Below, piece by piece: positions 32,515-41,258 of a DNA stretch of 64,000 nucleotides. Both the position numbers and the translations under genes were made by a program. The notes under the pieces are model-generated. The model was given only the letters and a program-made list of their open reading frames with translations. It was not told the origin of the DNA and made no database searches. Location of the stretch: positions 1-64,000 of the forward strand of contig CAZHQW010000009.1 in assembly GCA_964534745.1 (NCBI GenBank), written 5' to 3'. Every line of letters starts with the position of its first letter. The first letter of the stretch is position 1. This DNA comes from G020354785 sp964534745. GTDB taxonomy: Bacteria > Bacteroidota > Bacteroidia > Bacteroidales > UBA10428.

Positions 32515-33636
32515 TCAAAGATCGGTTATTTCAATTTCATATAGAACCGGCCAGTTTTTGCCTGTTATATACAGATGGTTGTTGTCACTATTGTAAGCAA
32601 TACCGTTTAATACTTTATCCAGATTATCCCTGGAGCCGGGGGGCATTAATTTTGTCAAATCCAGTTTTCCCGTAACTTTGCCCGTACCGGGATCAATAAT
32701 AACAATTTTTGTATCCCCGTAGATATTGGCAAATATTTTCCCATTGATAAATTCCAGTTCATTCAGGTTTGATACTATTCCTTTGTTGTCAAATACTTCG
32801 ATCTGGCCTGTTTGCGTGAAATATTCATGATCTATGATGTAAATATTTGAGCTGCCATCACTCATAAATATTTTCTTACCGTCAGTTGCTAGTCCCCACC
32901 CCTCTCTTATCGGGTAATCAAACTTTCTGATAAGATCAAGGGTTTCTTTATCATAAATAAATCCAACCTGTGTTTTGTAGGTAATTTGATAAATATGATC
33001 ATTTATTATTACTATACCTTCACCAAAGATATGCTGGTCAAGGTCTAGCTTTTTAACCGGGATTCCGCTCTTTATATCAACCTTACGCAGTGAGGATTGG
33101 CCCTGTTTCCCTGTTCCTTCGTACATGTAACCGGCATCATATGCCAATCCCTGGGTATAGGCATTTTCATCGTGAGGATATTTGTTCACGACTTTATAAT
33201 TATAAGTTACCGGTATTATATCGGAAAGCAGAACAAAGGATACCGAATGACTTTCTTTTAATGTGTCGTTATAATAAATAACTGTTTTGACAGTGTTTTG
33301 TCCGACTTTTGCATTTTTTGAATTCCAGTGCACGATTTCTGCACCTGTTGTTTTTGTATTGATTAGTGAATTATTAATAAAATAATATACAGAATCAATT
33401 ATGATGTTTTTCTTCTTTACAGATAATATAATCTTAACCGTATCACCACATATAAAAATTTCATTAATGTCCGGGGCTTTAATGGCAGCGATATACCCCT
33501 TTCCTGGGCCTCCGTCTGAGCTGGCAGAATAAGTATTGTTTGAATTTGTTTCTTTGCAGCTGTTGAGACTAAGAATAACGTACAGGGGCAGAATATATTT
33601 CAGGGGGGTAGCCAAGCTGTAAAAGATAGTATTCAT
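32515..33636 (-). CDS. Glutaminyl-peptide cyclotransferase lipoprotein
   Basis: 373 residues with a lipoprotein leader (hydrophobic 10-24, LSLNSC with Cys27). An N-terminal Ig-like beta region (about 50-130) precedes a five-bladed propeller of the plant/bacterial glutamine cyclotransferase family (PF05096 type). Its signatures are FPHDxxAYTQGL-like PHDENAYTQGLAY, EGTGKQGQSSLRKVD, and LNELEFINGKIFANIY. The enzyme converts N-terminal Gln to pyroglutamate, here on exported proteins. T9SS substrates of Bacteroidetes often have cyclised N-terminal Gln after signal removal, which fits an envelope QC. It ends the block headed by the HAD gene, 14 bases apart. Confidence 0.88.
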   Translation of the reverse strand: MNTIFYSLATPLKYILPLYVILSLNSCKETNSNNTYSASSDGGPGKGYIAAIKAPDINEIFICGDTVKIILSVKKKNIIIDSVYYFINNSLINTKTTGAEIVHWNSKNAKVGQNTVKTVIYYNDTLKESHSVSFVLLSDIIPVTYNYKVVNKYPHDENAYTQGLAYDAGYMYEGTGKQGQSSLRKVDIKSGIPVKKLDLDQHIFGEGIVIINDHIYQITYKTQVGFIYDKETLDLIRKFDYPIREGWGLATDGKKIFMSDGSSNIYIIDHEYFTQTGQIEVFDNKGIVSNLNELEFINGKIFANIYGDTKIVIIDPGTGKVTGKLDLTKLMPPGSRDNLDKVLNGIAYNSDNNHLYITGKNWPVLYEIEITDL

Positions 33637-33650
33637 AGAATCTTTAACAT

Positions 33651-34076
33651 TTACCTGAACAGTTTTTTCAGTCTGCTGCCAACTTTTGTTGAACCCCTGG
33701 CAAGGTTTCCCAGTTCATTGTATTCACTATCAGCAAAGTCGGGATTCAGTATTTGCCAGATCTCACTCCATCCCAGAAATCCGCCAACGTTCCTGTCATC
33801 AATGAAAAGGTCCACATCAATTTTCCTGCTGATTGTTGCAGGGTCGAATTCTTCTTCGGGGTAGCTTTTATTGACGGCATAAAATTCAAGGCCCTTTCTT
33901 TTGCAGTATTCAATTGCTTCATCCAGCTCTTTATCATGCCTGAATGTCCATAATATAAGCTGGTGTCCCAGTTTCTGCAATTGTTTAAGTGTTTCAAATG
34001 CAAAAAGTTTCTCTTCACCGATCTGCGGATATCTGTGCTCAACAATGGTTCCGTCGAAATCAACAGCAATTTTCAT
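33651..34076 (-). CDS. HAD-superfamily hydrolase, small
   Basis: 141 residues. Motif I is AVDFDGTIVEHRYP (residues 4-17, nucleophile Asp6), motif II LILWTFR (Thr), and a late VDLFIDDRNVGG gives motif IV aspartates. There is no substantial cap domain. This matches the small Bacteroides BT0820-like HAD phosphatases whose substrate is unknown. It lies 14 bases upstream of the cyclotransferase gene and diverges from pssA. Confidence 0.85.
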   Translation of the reverse strand: MKIAVDFDGTIVEHRYPQIGEEKLFAFETLKQLQKLGHQLILWTFRHDKELDEAIEYCKRKGLEFYAVNKSYPEEEFDPATISRKIDVDLFIDDRNVGGFLGWSEIWQILNPDFADSEYNELGNLARGSTKVGSRLKKLFR

Positions 34077-34135
34077 ATTTAATAAATTTCCCCAAAAATA
34101 CTAATTATTTAATATTAACTGGTCCTCTATTTCAT

Positions 34136-34158
34136 ATTAACATGAACATAATGTTAAT
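34136..34158. promoter_or_regulatory. Inverted repeat upstream of pssA
   Basis: ATTAACAT and ATGTTAAT are perfect reverse complements separated by 7 bases, located 70 bases before the pssA ATG. It could be an operator for pssA or the divergent HAD gene; a chance AT-rich dyad is the alternative. Confidence 0.25.
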
Positions 34159-34227
34159 TGGCATCTTAATTATCAACATGTTTCTAAATTTTATTAATTT
34201 TATTACCAAAAAGTCAATTTACAACTT

Positions 34228-34986
34228 ATGAAAAAAGTTATACCCTCTTTGCTCACATGTATGTCACTTATTTCAGGATCTATTTCAATAGTATATTCAC
34301 TGCAGAAAGAGATGCTGGTATATGCAGGCTATTTTATTATCATTGCGGCAATTTTTGATTTTCTTGACGGTTTCTTTGCAAGATTATTTAAAACAGTATC
34401 GGATTTTGGTGTTCAGCTTGATTCTCTTGCAGACGTTGTGAGTTTTGGAATAGCACCGTCAATGATTTTATACCGGTTAATACTGTTCACCCTTGTTAAC
34501 ACAGCCCACGGTTCACGATTAGATATTGACTCACCCGGCATTGAGAATGAACTGATACTTTATTCGGCTTTCCTTATCGGTGTTTTCTCTGCTTTACGGC
34601 TTGCCAGGTTTAATATTGATAATGAGCAAAAGACTTGCTTTAAGGGATTGCCGACACCGGCAAGTGCTATTCTGATCGCTTCCATTGGTATTAATCACGA
34701 TATTTATTTTTTGCTATTCAAGAATAATGAAAATGTATATAATATATATTCCCTGGTTACCCTGATAGCATTAATAGTTGTAATTTGTTTTTTGCTGGTG
34801 TCAAATATCCGTATGTTTTCATTAAAGTTTAAAAATACAGGATTTAAGGGGAATGGTATACGTTACATTTTCTTATTACTATCTGCATTGATTATAATTC
34901 TGTTCGGAATTAAAGGATTGGCCCCGATAATTGCACTATATATAATATTGTCCCTGATTAATAACTGGATTTTTAAGCTGGAATAA
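34228..34986 (+). CDS. pssA: CDP-diacylglycerol-serine O-phosphatidyltransferase
   Basis: 252-residue integral membrane enzyme of the CDP-alcohol phosphatidyltransferase family. The active-site signature DGxxAR(x8)GxxxDxxxD is complete: LDGFFARLFKTVSDFGVQLD followed by SLAD (about residues 47-71). SFGIAPS and LPTPASA segments are typical of bacterial type II PssA. The product is phosphatidylserine, the precursor of phosphatidylethanolamine; psd is not in the window. Its 3' end lies 7 bases from the convergent cyd operon. Confidence 0.95.
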   Translation: MKKVIPSLLTCMSLISGSISIVYSLQKEMLVYAGYFIIIAAIFDFLDGFFARLFKTVSDFGVQLDSLADVVSFGIAPSMILYRLILFTLVNTAHGSRLDIDSPGIENELILYSAFLIGVFSALRLARFNIDNEQKTCFKGLPTPASAILIASIGINHDIYFLLFKNNENVYNIYSLVTLIALIVVICFLLVSNIRMFSLKFKNTGFKGNGIRYIFLLLSALIIILFGIKGLAPIIALYIILSLINNWIFKLE

Positions 34987-34993
34987 TCTGCGG

Positions 34994-35107
34994 CTAATTA
35001 TCTTTTATTCTTTTCTCAAGTTTTTTCAAGGCAAGTAAAATAATCAGATAACTTGCACCGACCAGTAAAGGCCATGATAAAAGCATTATTATGGATGATA
35101 GATACAT
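34994..35107 (-). CDS. 37-residue single-pass membrane peptide at the end of the cyd operon (CydX-like candidate)
   Basis: An ATG at 35107 opens a 37-codon frame ending TAG at 34994. The peptide starts MYLSSIIMLLSWPLLVGASY and continues LIILLAL, then ends KKLEKRIKDN: one hydrophobic helix followed by a charged tail. It begins 3 bases after the cydB stop, as tight as any operon joint. In Proteobacteria a similarly sized single-helix subunit, CydX, is encoded directly after cydB and stabilises cytochrome bd. Sequence similarity to CydX is not evident, so the match is positional and structural. It could also be a distinct assembly peptide. Confidence 0.6.
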   Translation of the reverse strand: MYLSSIIMLLSWPLLVGASYLIILLALKKLEKRIKDN

Positions 35108-35110
35108 TTT

Positions 35111-36265
35111 TTAATATATATGTGTTTCTTTTTTTATCTCACTATCATTGATTTTCTTACTGCTTATTGCCTTCCATGTATAATATATATAGGCAAAAAC
35201 AAATGGTATTAATAGTGATACATAGCTCATTACGATAAGTGTATATTTGCTGGAACTGCTGTTTTCTATTGTCAGCGAGTTTTGCAGGTTATATATTGAG
35301 GGATAATAGGCCGTATTATTAAATCCGGCTATTATAAACAGGGAGAATACTGCCATTATTGCTCCGGGCCCGGTAAACCATATGCCGCCGGCATATTCTG
35401 AGAGTACCGACTTACCTATCCCGAAAACGACAAGCAGGGTTCCTGTAACAAACAAAATACCCGCAACAGGCATCTCTATTAAATTATGTATGTATTTATA
35501 TTTTTCCAATGTTACAATATTTGTTTCGGGGTTATAGGCGAAGCCCTGCTTAATAAACAGAATGGTTATGAATATTATGAAAAAGACAAGGAAAGGCAAT
35601 GCATTGATTATCAGTTGCTGACGTGCTTTTTTTATGATACTTGCCTTTTCAATACTTCTGATAAAGTACAATAAAGCTATAGTCCTTGCAAGAAAGAAAA
35701 CAGCAAATCCCAGCGAAAGGTTATGAAGATTAATAATTGCTTCAAGACCGTGATAAGGGGTTTCCCATCTCGTAATTATCGGATTTCCGGGATTAACAAT
35801 ATTGCTGAAGTTTACCGAGAATTGAGAACCGTTATAAAAAGTTCCGACAGTAATCCCAAGAAGCGTAGTCCCTAATATGCCATTAAGGAGCAGGAATGCC
35901 TCGTATGTCTTATGTCCTAACAGATTACCCGGTTTTGAACGAAATTCATAAGCCACAGCCTGGATAACAAAGCAGAAAAGAATGATAATCCACATCCAGT
36001 AGGCCCCTCCGAAGCTTGCTGAATAGAATAAGGGAAAAGAAGCAAATAATGAACCTCCAAAGGTCACAAGGGTAGTAAATGTGAATTCCCATTTACGCCC
36101 AAGGGCATTTACTATAACTGTTCTTTCATCTTCATTTTTCCCGAGGGTATAAATAAGTGTCTGTCCTCCCTGGACAAAGAGAAGAAATACAAGAACAGAG
36201 CCGAGCAAAGATATGATTATCCACCAGTACTGTTGCAGTGTGAGGTATGATAATGATTCAAACAT
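35111..36265 (-). CDS. cydB: Cytochrome bd oxidase subunit II
   Basis: 384 residues from the ATG at 36265. I prefer this over the in-frame ATG at 36280 because GGAGGG lies 7 bases before it, and MFESLSYLTLQQYWWI is a normal CydB start. About eight or nine transmembrane helices are present. FTTLVTFGGSLFASFPLFY and WETPYHGLEAIINLHNLSLG match the CydB core. Together with CydA it forms the quinol oxidase that reduces O2 with high affinity. It overlaps the end of cydA by 8 bases, indicating translational coupling. Confidence 0.94.
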   Translation of the reverse strand: MFESLSYLTLQQYWWIIISLLGSVLVFLLFVQGGQTLIYTLGKNEDERTVIVNALGRKWEFTFTTLVTFGGSLFASFPLFYSASFGGAYWMWIIILFCFVIQAVAYEFRSKPGNLLGHKTYEAFLLLNGILGTTLLGITVGTFYNGSQFSVNFSNIVNPGNPIITRWETPYHGLEAIINLHNLSLGFAVFFLARTIALLYFIRSIEKASIIKKARQQLIINALPFLVFFIIFITILFIKQGFAYNPETNIVTLEKYKYIHNLIEMPVAGILFVTGTLLVVFGIGKSVLSEYAGGIWFTGPGAIMAVFSLFIIAGFNNTAYYPSIYNLQNSLTIENSSSSKYTLIVMSYVSLLIPFVFAYIYYTWKAISSKKINDSEIKKETHIY

Positions 36266-37829
36266 GTTCTTTCCCTCCATATTTAGGTCCTATATTGATT
36301 TGCCTGAACATAATTCTTAATTCGGCTATAAGCAGCACCGTAAAAAGAACGGCAAAAATCCAGAATGTCACCTGTACCGTGCTGGCATCAATATGTGAAG
36401 TAGCGACTACAGTAGGCAATAAATCCTGTATGACCCATGGCTGGCGTCCCATCTCAGATACGACCCAGCCTGCCTGTGATGCTATATAAGATAACGGGAC
36501 ACTGATAATTGCCAGGCGCAGCAGCCAGCGCCACTTATCAATTTTCCCGGTGAACAGGCATATTAATATGATTATGAAGAATAAAAAAAAGTAGAATCCA
36601 AGCATTACCATTATATGAAAACTATAAAATGACATGGGCACATTTGGGATAATACTGCCGGGATTATTTAAAAAACCATATCCAAAATACCTGAAATAGT
36701 TCTCTTTAAAATCGGGATCGTGGAACTTCTTTTTTAATTCTTCATATTTTAAAGTATTGCCCGAATCTTTTGCTTTTTTTAAATCCGCCAGAATATTACG
36801 CGCATACCTGCCCCTTTCAATTTTTTCTTGCACAGATATGATATTATACTCGGGATTCCCGTTAACCAGGTCATTGATGCCCGGTACGTAGGCATTGAAA
36901 TTCCCGTGAGCCATGTATGACAAAAGCTTCGGAATTTCTATTTTGAAGCTGTATTTCCATGTTTTATTATCATCTGTATAATTCTCAGATTTGCCCAACG
37001 CACCCAACAATATTAGTCCGGTCCCCTTTTTGCCCTCATATAAACCTTCAATTGCAGCAAGTTTCATGGGCTGTATGTCCGTTATGAAACGTGCAGAGCT
37101 ATCACCTGAAGAAATAAGGACAATTGATGAGGTAATTCCGAATATAGAGGAAATCAACATGCTTCTTTTTGCCATGAATATTTCCCGTTTTTTAATCAGG
37201 AACCATGAGCTAACACCTATAACAAAAATTGAAGCCAGCACATAACCTGAAGTTATGGTATGAATAAACTTGTTAATAGCTACCGGGGAGAGAAAGACTT
37301 CCCAGAAGTTAAGCATTTCGTTACGGGCGGTATCGGGATTAAAATGCATTCCGACAGGATATTGCATCCATGCATTGGCAACAAGTATCCATAGGCCGGA
37401 CAGGTTTGTACCTGCTGCAACAAGCCAGGTTGAAGCCAGATGAAATTTTTTGCTTACCTTATTCCAGCCGAAAAACATAACTGCAATAAAAGTAGCTTCC
37501 AGAAAAAAAGCCATTATTCCTTCAATTGCGAGGGGGGCACCAAAAATATCACCGACGAACCAGGAGTAGTTTGACCAGTTAGTGCCAAACTCAAACTCGA
37601 GAATAATACCTGTTGCAACTCCTATTGCAAAGTTAATTCCAAAGATCTTCATCCAGAATTTTGTGATCCTTTTCCATTCTTCGTTGCCCGTTCTCACATA
37701 GATGGTTTCCATAAAGGCAATGATAAAGGACAGTCCCAGGGTAAGAGGCACAAAAATCCAGTGATATATTGCTGTCAGAGCAAACTGTCCCCTTGACCAG
37801 TTTACAAGTGATATGTCAATTGCATCCAT
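36258..37829 (-). CDS. cydA: Cytochrome bd oxidase subunit I
   Basis: 523 residues, the family length. The haem b595 ligand His is in ALTAIYHWIFVP near residue 20. FHIMVMLG supplies the haem b558 Met, and the preceding Q-loop and GRQPWVIQDLLPT segments are as in other CydA proteins. Several helices carry EFEFGTNWSNYSWFVGDIFGAPLA, the Glu-rich proton channel region. It oxidises menaquinol and reduces O2 to water with no proton pumping, so the host probably meets oxygen at low level. DUF4492 lies 12 bases upstream and cydB overlaps downstream. Confidence 0.96.
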   Translation of the reverse strand: MDAIDISLVNWSRGQFALTAIYHWIFVPLTLGLSFIIAFMETIYVRTGNEEWKRITKFWMKIFGINFAIGVATGIILEFEFGTNWSNYSWFVGDIFGAPLAIEGIMAFFLEATFIAVMFFGWNKVSKKFHLASTWLVAAGTNLSGLWILVANAWMQYPVGMHFNPDTARNEMLNFWEVFLSPVAINKFIHTITSGYVLASIFVIGVSSWFLIKKREIFMAKRSMLISSIFGITSSIVLISSGDSSARFITDIQPMKLAAIEGLYEGKKGTGLILLGALGKSENYTDDNKTWKYSFKIEIPKLLSYMAHGNFNAYVPGINDLVNGNPEYNIISVQEKIERGRYARNILADLKKAKDSGNTLKYEELKKKFHDPDFKENYFRYFGYGFLNNPGSIIPNVPMSFYSFHIMVMLGFYFFLFFIIILICLFTGKIDKWRWLLRLAIISVPLSYIASQAGWVVSEMGRQPWVIQDLLPTVVATSHIDASTVQVTFWIFAVLFTVLLIAELRIMFRQINIGPKYGGKEHV

Positions 37830-37841
37830 CTTGCCATGTTA

Positions 37842-38054
37842 CTATTTGGTAAGTTGTTCAATAATGTAATTACTGCGTTCATCATCAGAAGAGAAATTCT
37901 TTTTTAAAAAATCGGGGAAAAAGATCAGTTTCAGGATAACAAATATGATAAAAAGCTTTATCAGAATTATGACCCACAATGTCTTGCCATAAGTCATATT
38001 CTTAAAACCGTCAAAATAGAATCTAAATACCCTTTTTATAATATTACCGGCCAT
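37842..38054 (-). CDS. DUF4492 small membrane protein leading the cyd operon
   Basis: 70 residues with one strong helix (about 25-47) after an amphipathic N-terminus; IKRVFRFYFDGFKNMTYGKTLW is the conserved DUF4492 start and FFPDFLKK follows the helix. The family is known to me as a Bacteroidetes protein encoded directly before cydA. A role in cytochrome bd assembly or as an accessory subunit is suggested by position only. The spacer to cydA is 12 bases. Confidence 0.85.
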   Translation of the reverse strand: MAGNIIKRVFRFYFDGFKNMTYGKTLWVIILIKLFIIFVILKLIFFPDFLKKNFSSDDERSNYIIEQLTK

Positions 38055-38098
38055 TTCAGAAATATCTTGTATTTAAAATGACGGCATATCAACAGATT

Positions 38099-39997
38099 TT
38101 ATCTGAAGAGATGGATAAATCCATTCTTGGTATATCTTCCTCCCGGATCTGCCTCAAGAGCCCTCAATATGTAAAAATATACTCCGGGCTGCAGCTTCTG
38201 TCCCGATTCAGTGGTGCCATCCCATCTTATTGTTTTTGGTCCTTTGGCTTCGTATACCAGGGTACCTGAGCGGCTGTAAATCTGTATATGCAGAGGCATG
38301 CTTCCGCCTTCAATAACAAAATCATCGAATATATTGTCATCATTAGGTGTGAAGAAGTTTTGTACTTCCAGTAAAGTTGCCAGTATAATATCGCGGACGG
38401 TTGTATCAGAACAGCCATGTGTAAGGTCCGTAATTATCAGGCTGGCAGTAATAGTATCGTCCACTGCAGGAAATGATAACAGGGGTCTCCTGTCGGTTCT
38501 TTCACCTATTCCTTCAAAGTCCCAGAGAAAGCCGTATGATGAAAATTCATTATACTGATGATCAGTATTCCAGCATACCTTGTTCAATGCTTCGTCTGTT
38601 GTAAGTGTGTCGGCACATATGAAACCCGCAGTTACTGTCCGGTAGACCGTAATAAAATCATTATGTACTTTTGCGTTTGCACTATCTCCGTTTATTATAA
38701 TAGTAATGTCGAATGCTCTTCTTGCACTGGTTGTATTCTCATAAAAAACGGTGTCAGGATCAATCTCGTTACCGGTAGTGCCATTACCAAAATCCCAGGA
38801 TAATGAAGTTATTGTATCTGTATCCAGGTTTGTAAGTCCGAATTTAACTCTGAGTGAGTCGCAACCTTCGGTCTGGTCCGCTGTTATATATATTTGTTGA
38901 GGTTCTGTAACCGGCACGCTGGCGATATATGAACCTGAACATCCGAAATTATCACTGACAGTAAGGCTTACATCATATGTGCCGGAACCCGGAAATGTAT
39001 GAATAACTACCTGTCCTGTATCTACGGTGCCATCATCAAAGTCCCAGTCAAAACTATATGTCGCAGCATTATCATACAACTGTGAGTTTTGCCGGAATAC
39101 AAGGGCATAGTCAGCAATCTGGGCAGTGTCTGAAAATACAAAAAATGCATCTGCAGTAGCATGAACTTTGATGGTATCCATCAGTATATTATCATCGCCG
39201 CCATTCAGAATGTAGTTTATAGAATAAGTACCCTCAGTATAATACACAGTATCAGGGTCAAAGGATGAACTTGTTTCACCATTGCCGAAATCCCAGTATA
39301 TTGAAGTTATTGTGTCAGCCGGAGTATTTCTTATAAAACCAAACTTAACCCGCAGAAAATCACATCCTTCGGTTTCGCTTGCCGTAATCAAATACGGAGG
39401 AGGAGGTTCCTCAACAGAAACGTTGGCCGAATACGTATCTAAACATCCATAGCTATGGGTAACAGTAAGTGTTACGTTGTATGTGTCAGGACCCGGAAAT
39501 GTATGCACCACAACTTTGCCTGTGTCTGTTGTGCCATCATCAAAATCCCAGTCATAGCTATAGGTTGCGGATGGGTCGACAGGCTCTGCGGTATGCCTGA
39601 AGACACAACTGTAAGGAGCTATTTCCAGGGTATCTGAAAATGTAAATACTGCCGGCAGGGTCTGGTGTACATTAATATAATCAGGTTTATCAATTGTTGT
39701 ATCAGAAAAGTCAAACGTAATGTTCACAAATACCCTGTAGGCGCCCGGACTGTTATAATCAACCGTAATGGTATCATCTTTGTTTGGTGTAAGGTCATAC
39801 GGCGGATTACCTCCTTCAAAGTCCCAGCTTATCAATACAATACTATCACTGACAGCAGGGGTTTCGAGCCAGAAACGTGTGCCTGTAAGTGCATCACAAC
39901 CCTCAACTATATCTGCCTGAAAATTATACTGACCGTAAATATTATCCATAGTCAGGCAAACTAACAGAACAAGCAATATTTTAATTTTTTTCAACAT
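38099..39997 (-). CDS. PKD-repeat protein with gliding-type (type B) T9SS C-terminal domain
   Basis: 632 residues with a signal peptide (about 3-22, ending IYGQYN). Five or six PKD-like Ig repeats cover residues 25-540; the motif WDFDDGT or WDFGNG recurs every 90 to 100 residues (for example DWDFDDGTTDTGKVVVHTF and DWDFDDGTVDTGQVVIHTF, nearly the same). The last 85 residues (FFTPNDDNIFDDF, IYSRSGTLVYEA, WDGTTESGQKLQPGVYFYIL) form the gliding-motility-associated type B sorting domain. The protein is therefore exported through T9SS, probably as a surface adhesin-like or matrix protein. No PorP/SprF partner is next to it. Confidence 0.9.
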   Translation of the reverse strand: MLKKIKILLVLLVCLTMDNIYGQYNFQADIVEGCDALTGTRFWLETPAVSDSIVLISWDFEGGNPPYDLTPNKDDTITVDYNSPGAYRVFVNITFDFSDTTIDKPDYINVHQTLPAVFTFSDTLEIAPYSCVFRHTAEPVDPSATYSYDWDFDDGTTDTGKVVVHTFPGPDTYNVTLTVTHSYGCLDTYSANVSVEEPPPPYLITASETEGCDFLRVKFGFIRNTPADTITSIYWDFGNGETSSSFDPDTVYYTEGTYSINYILNGGDDNILMDTIKVHATADAFFVFSDTAQIADYALVFRQNSQLYDNAATYSFDWDFDDGTVDTGQVVIHTFPGSGTYDVSLTVSDNFGCSGSYIASVPVTEPQQIYITADQTEGCDSLRVKFGLTNLDTDTITSLSWDFGNGTTGNEIDPDTVFYENTTSARRAFDITIIINGDSANAKVHNDFITVYRTVTAGFICADTLTTDEALNKVCWNTDHQYNEFSSYGFLWDFEGIGERTDRRPLLSFPAVDDTITASLIITDLTHGCSDTTVRDIILATLLEVQNFFTPNDDNIFDDFVIEGGSMPLHIQIYSRSGTLVYEAKGPKTIRWDGTTESGQKLQPGVYFYILRALEADPGGRYTKNGFIHLFR

Positions 39998-40011
39998 ACC
40001 TGCTGAAGTAG

Positions 40012-41118
40012 CTACTCAATTTTTTCAGTCAGCTTTTTTACAACTTTAAATTTATTAAAAAATTCTTTGGCAAACACCCTTAAAACAGTATAGCTTGGTA
40101 TTGCAAGTATCATCCCCGGAATGCCGGCAAGGCTTCCTGCAATCATAATTATCAGCAGTATTTCCATAGGATGCGCATTTACGCTGCTTGAATAGATAAA
40201 GGGCTGAAAAATAACATTATCAATAATCTGTACAATTACAAAGACAAGTATCATATATCCTATCAATGGCAACAGTCCGGAATAGAAATCCATATTGAGG
40301 TGAGTGGCAACACCCAACACTATGCCGAGTATGGAGCCCAGCAAAGGACCAAGATAAGGTATTACATTCAGGATTCCTGCAAGAAATCCGATAAGCAGGC
40401 TATGTTTGAATCCGATACCTACTATTGTGAGTCCTATGGTCACAAGTGTGATAACACCTGTTATCTGGCCTATAATACCTATAAAGTATCTCATCAATAA
40501 TTTTTGCACGGATGACAAAGCATGCCTGAACGCAGTTACATGCTTGTCAGGTATAAGTAAAACTATAGTTTCTGTAAACATCTTTTCATCTTTCAGAAAG
40601 AAGAAAGTCATAAATGAAATTGCAAATACTGCAATGAAGATATTTCCCAGGAGGCTTGCTATTGTTGAAAATATATTGGTAAACAGGGTTATATTTAAGA
40701 CCGATGCTAATTTGTCAGTAAAATAATCCCTGACCGACATTTCCCCTGAGGATGACATTTTAAATTTGCTGATAAATCTGTCAATCTTGTTTATAGGCTC
40801 ATCAAGGTTATTTACTATTTGCTCTATATTTATTTTGGAAAACTCATTGGCCTGGTTTGCAACAAGCGGTACAAATATCCTGAAAAACGCAAAGAAAGCC
40901 GCCCATAACAATATTAATGTCAGAAGTGCACGCAGTGCTTTTGGTATTGCAACCCTGCCTATTCTTAGTTTACCGAGGAACGTAACAACAGGATGGCCTA
41001 TTAATGAAAGTACAAGGGAAATAAATATGTAAGCGACAATACTTTTAAAAAACCAGAGTATAAATCCCAAAATTATTATCCCTGCAATGATAAAAATGTA
41101 TTTTGCTGTCTGGCTCAT
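40012..41118 (-). CDS. AI-2E family transporter (PF01594 permease)
   Basis: 368 residues with about eight transmembrane helices. Family features include an N-terminal helix pair (residues 8-35), a large hydrophilic stretch around 90-140, and the conserved GILNVIPYLGPLLGSILG loop near residues 240-258. The ending AIPSYTVLRVFAKEFFNKF is also typical. Members include TqsA/YdiK and ion antiporters; the name does not prove AI-2 export. The start codon directly abuts one arm of a 12-base inverted repeat in the spacer to thyA. Confidence 0.9.
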   Translation of the reverse strand: MSQTAKYIFIIAGIIILGFILWFFKSIVAYIFISLVLSLIGHPVVTFLGKLRIGRVAIPKALRALLTLILLWAAFFAFFRIFVPLVANQANEFSKINIEQIVNNLDEPINKIDRFISKFKMSSSGEMSVRDYFTDKLASVLNITLFTNIFSTIASLLGNIFIAVFAISFMTFFFLKDEKMFTETIVLLIPDKHVTAFRHALSSVQKLLMRYFIGIIGQITGVITLVTIGLTIVGIGFKHSLLIGFLAGILNVIPYLGPLLGSILGIVLGVATHLNMDFYSGLLPLIGYMILVFVIVQIIDNVIFQPFIYSSSVNAHPMEILLIIMIAGSLAGIPGMILAIPSYTVLRVFAKEFFNKFKVVKKLTEKIE

Positions 41119-41207
41119 AAGTTATTTACAAAGTGTTAAAAATACTAAATTTTGCTACGCTGGTTCTTGTTTATAACCTAAAAGTAATCAACAGATGTAA
41201 ATAACTT
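41119..41207. promoter_or_regulatory. 12-base inverted repeat framing the AI-2E permease/thyA spacer
   Basis: AAGTTATTTACA at 41119-41130 and its exact reverse complement TGTAAATAACTT at 41196-41207 flank 65 bases between the divergent genes. The left arm touches the permease start codon and the right arm ends 51 bases before thyA. It may be a paired operator; chance cannot be excluded at this AT content. Confidence 0.3.
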
Positions 41208-41258
41208 TAATTTTAGCATTTGCTATTATTAGGGCTACTTTATTAATTTTACATAATT

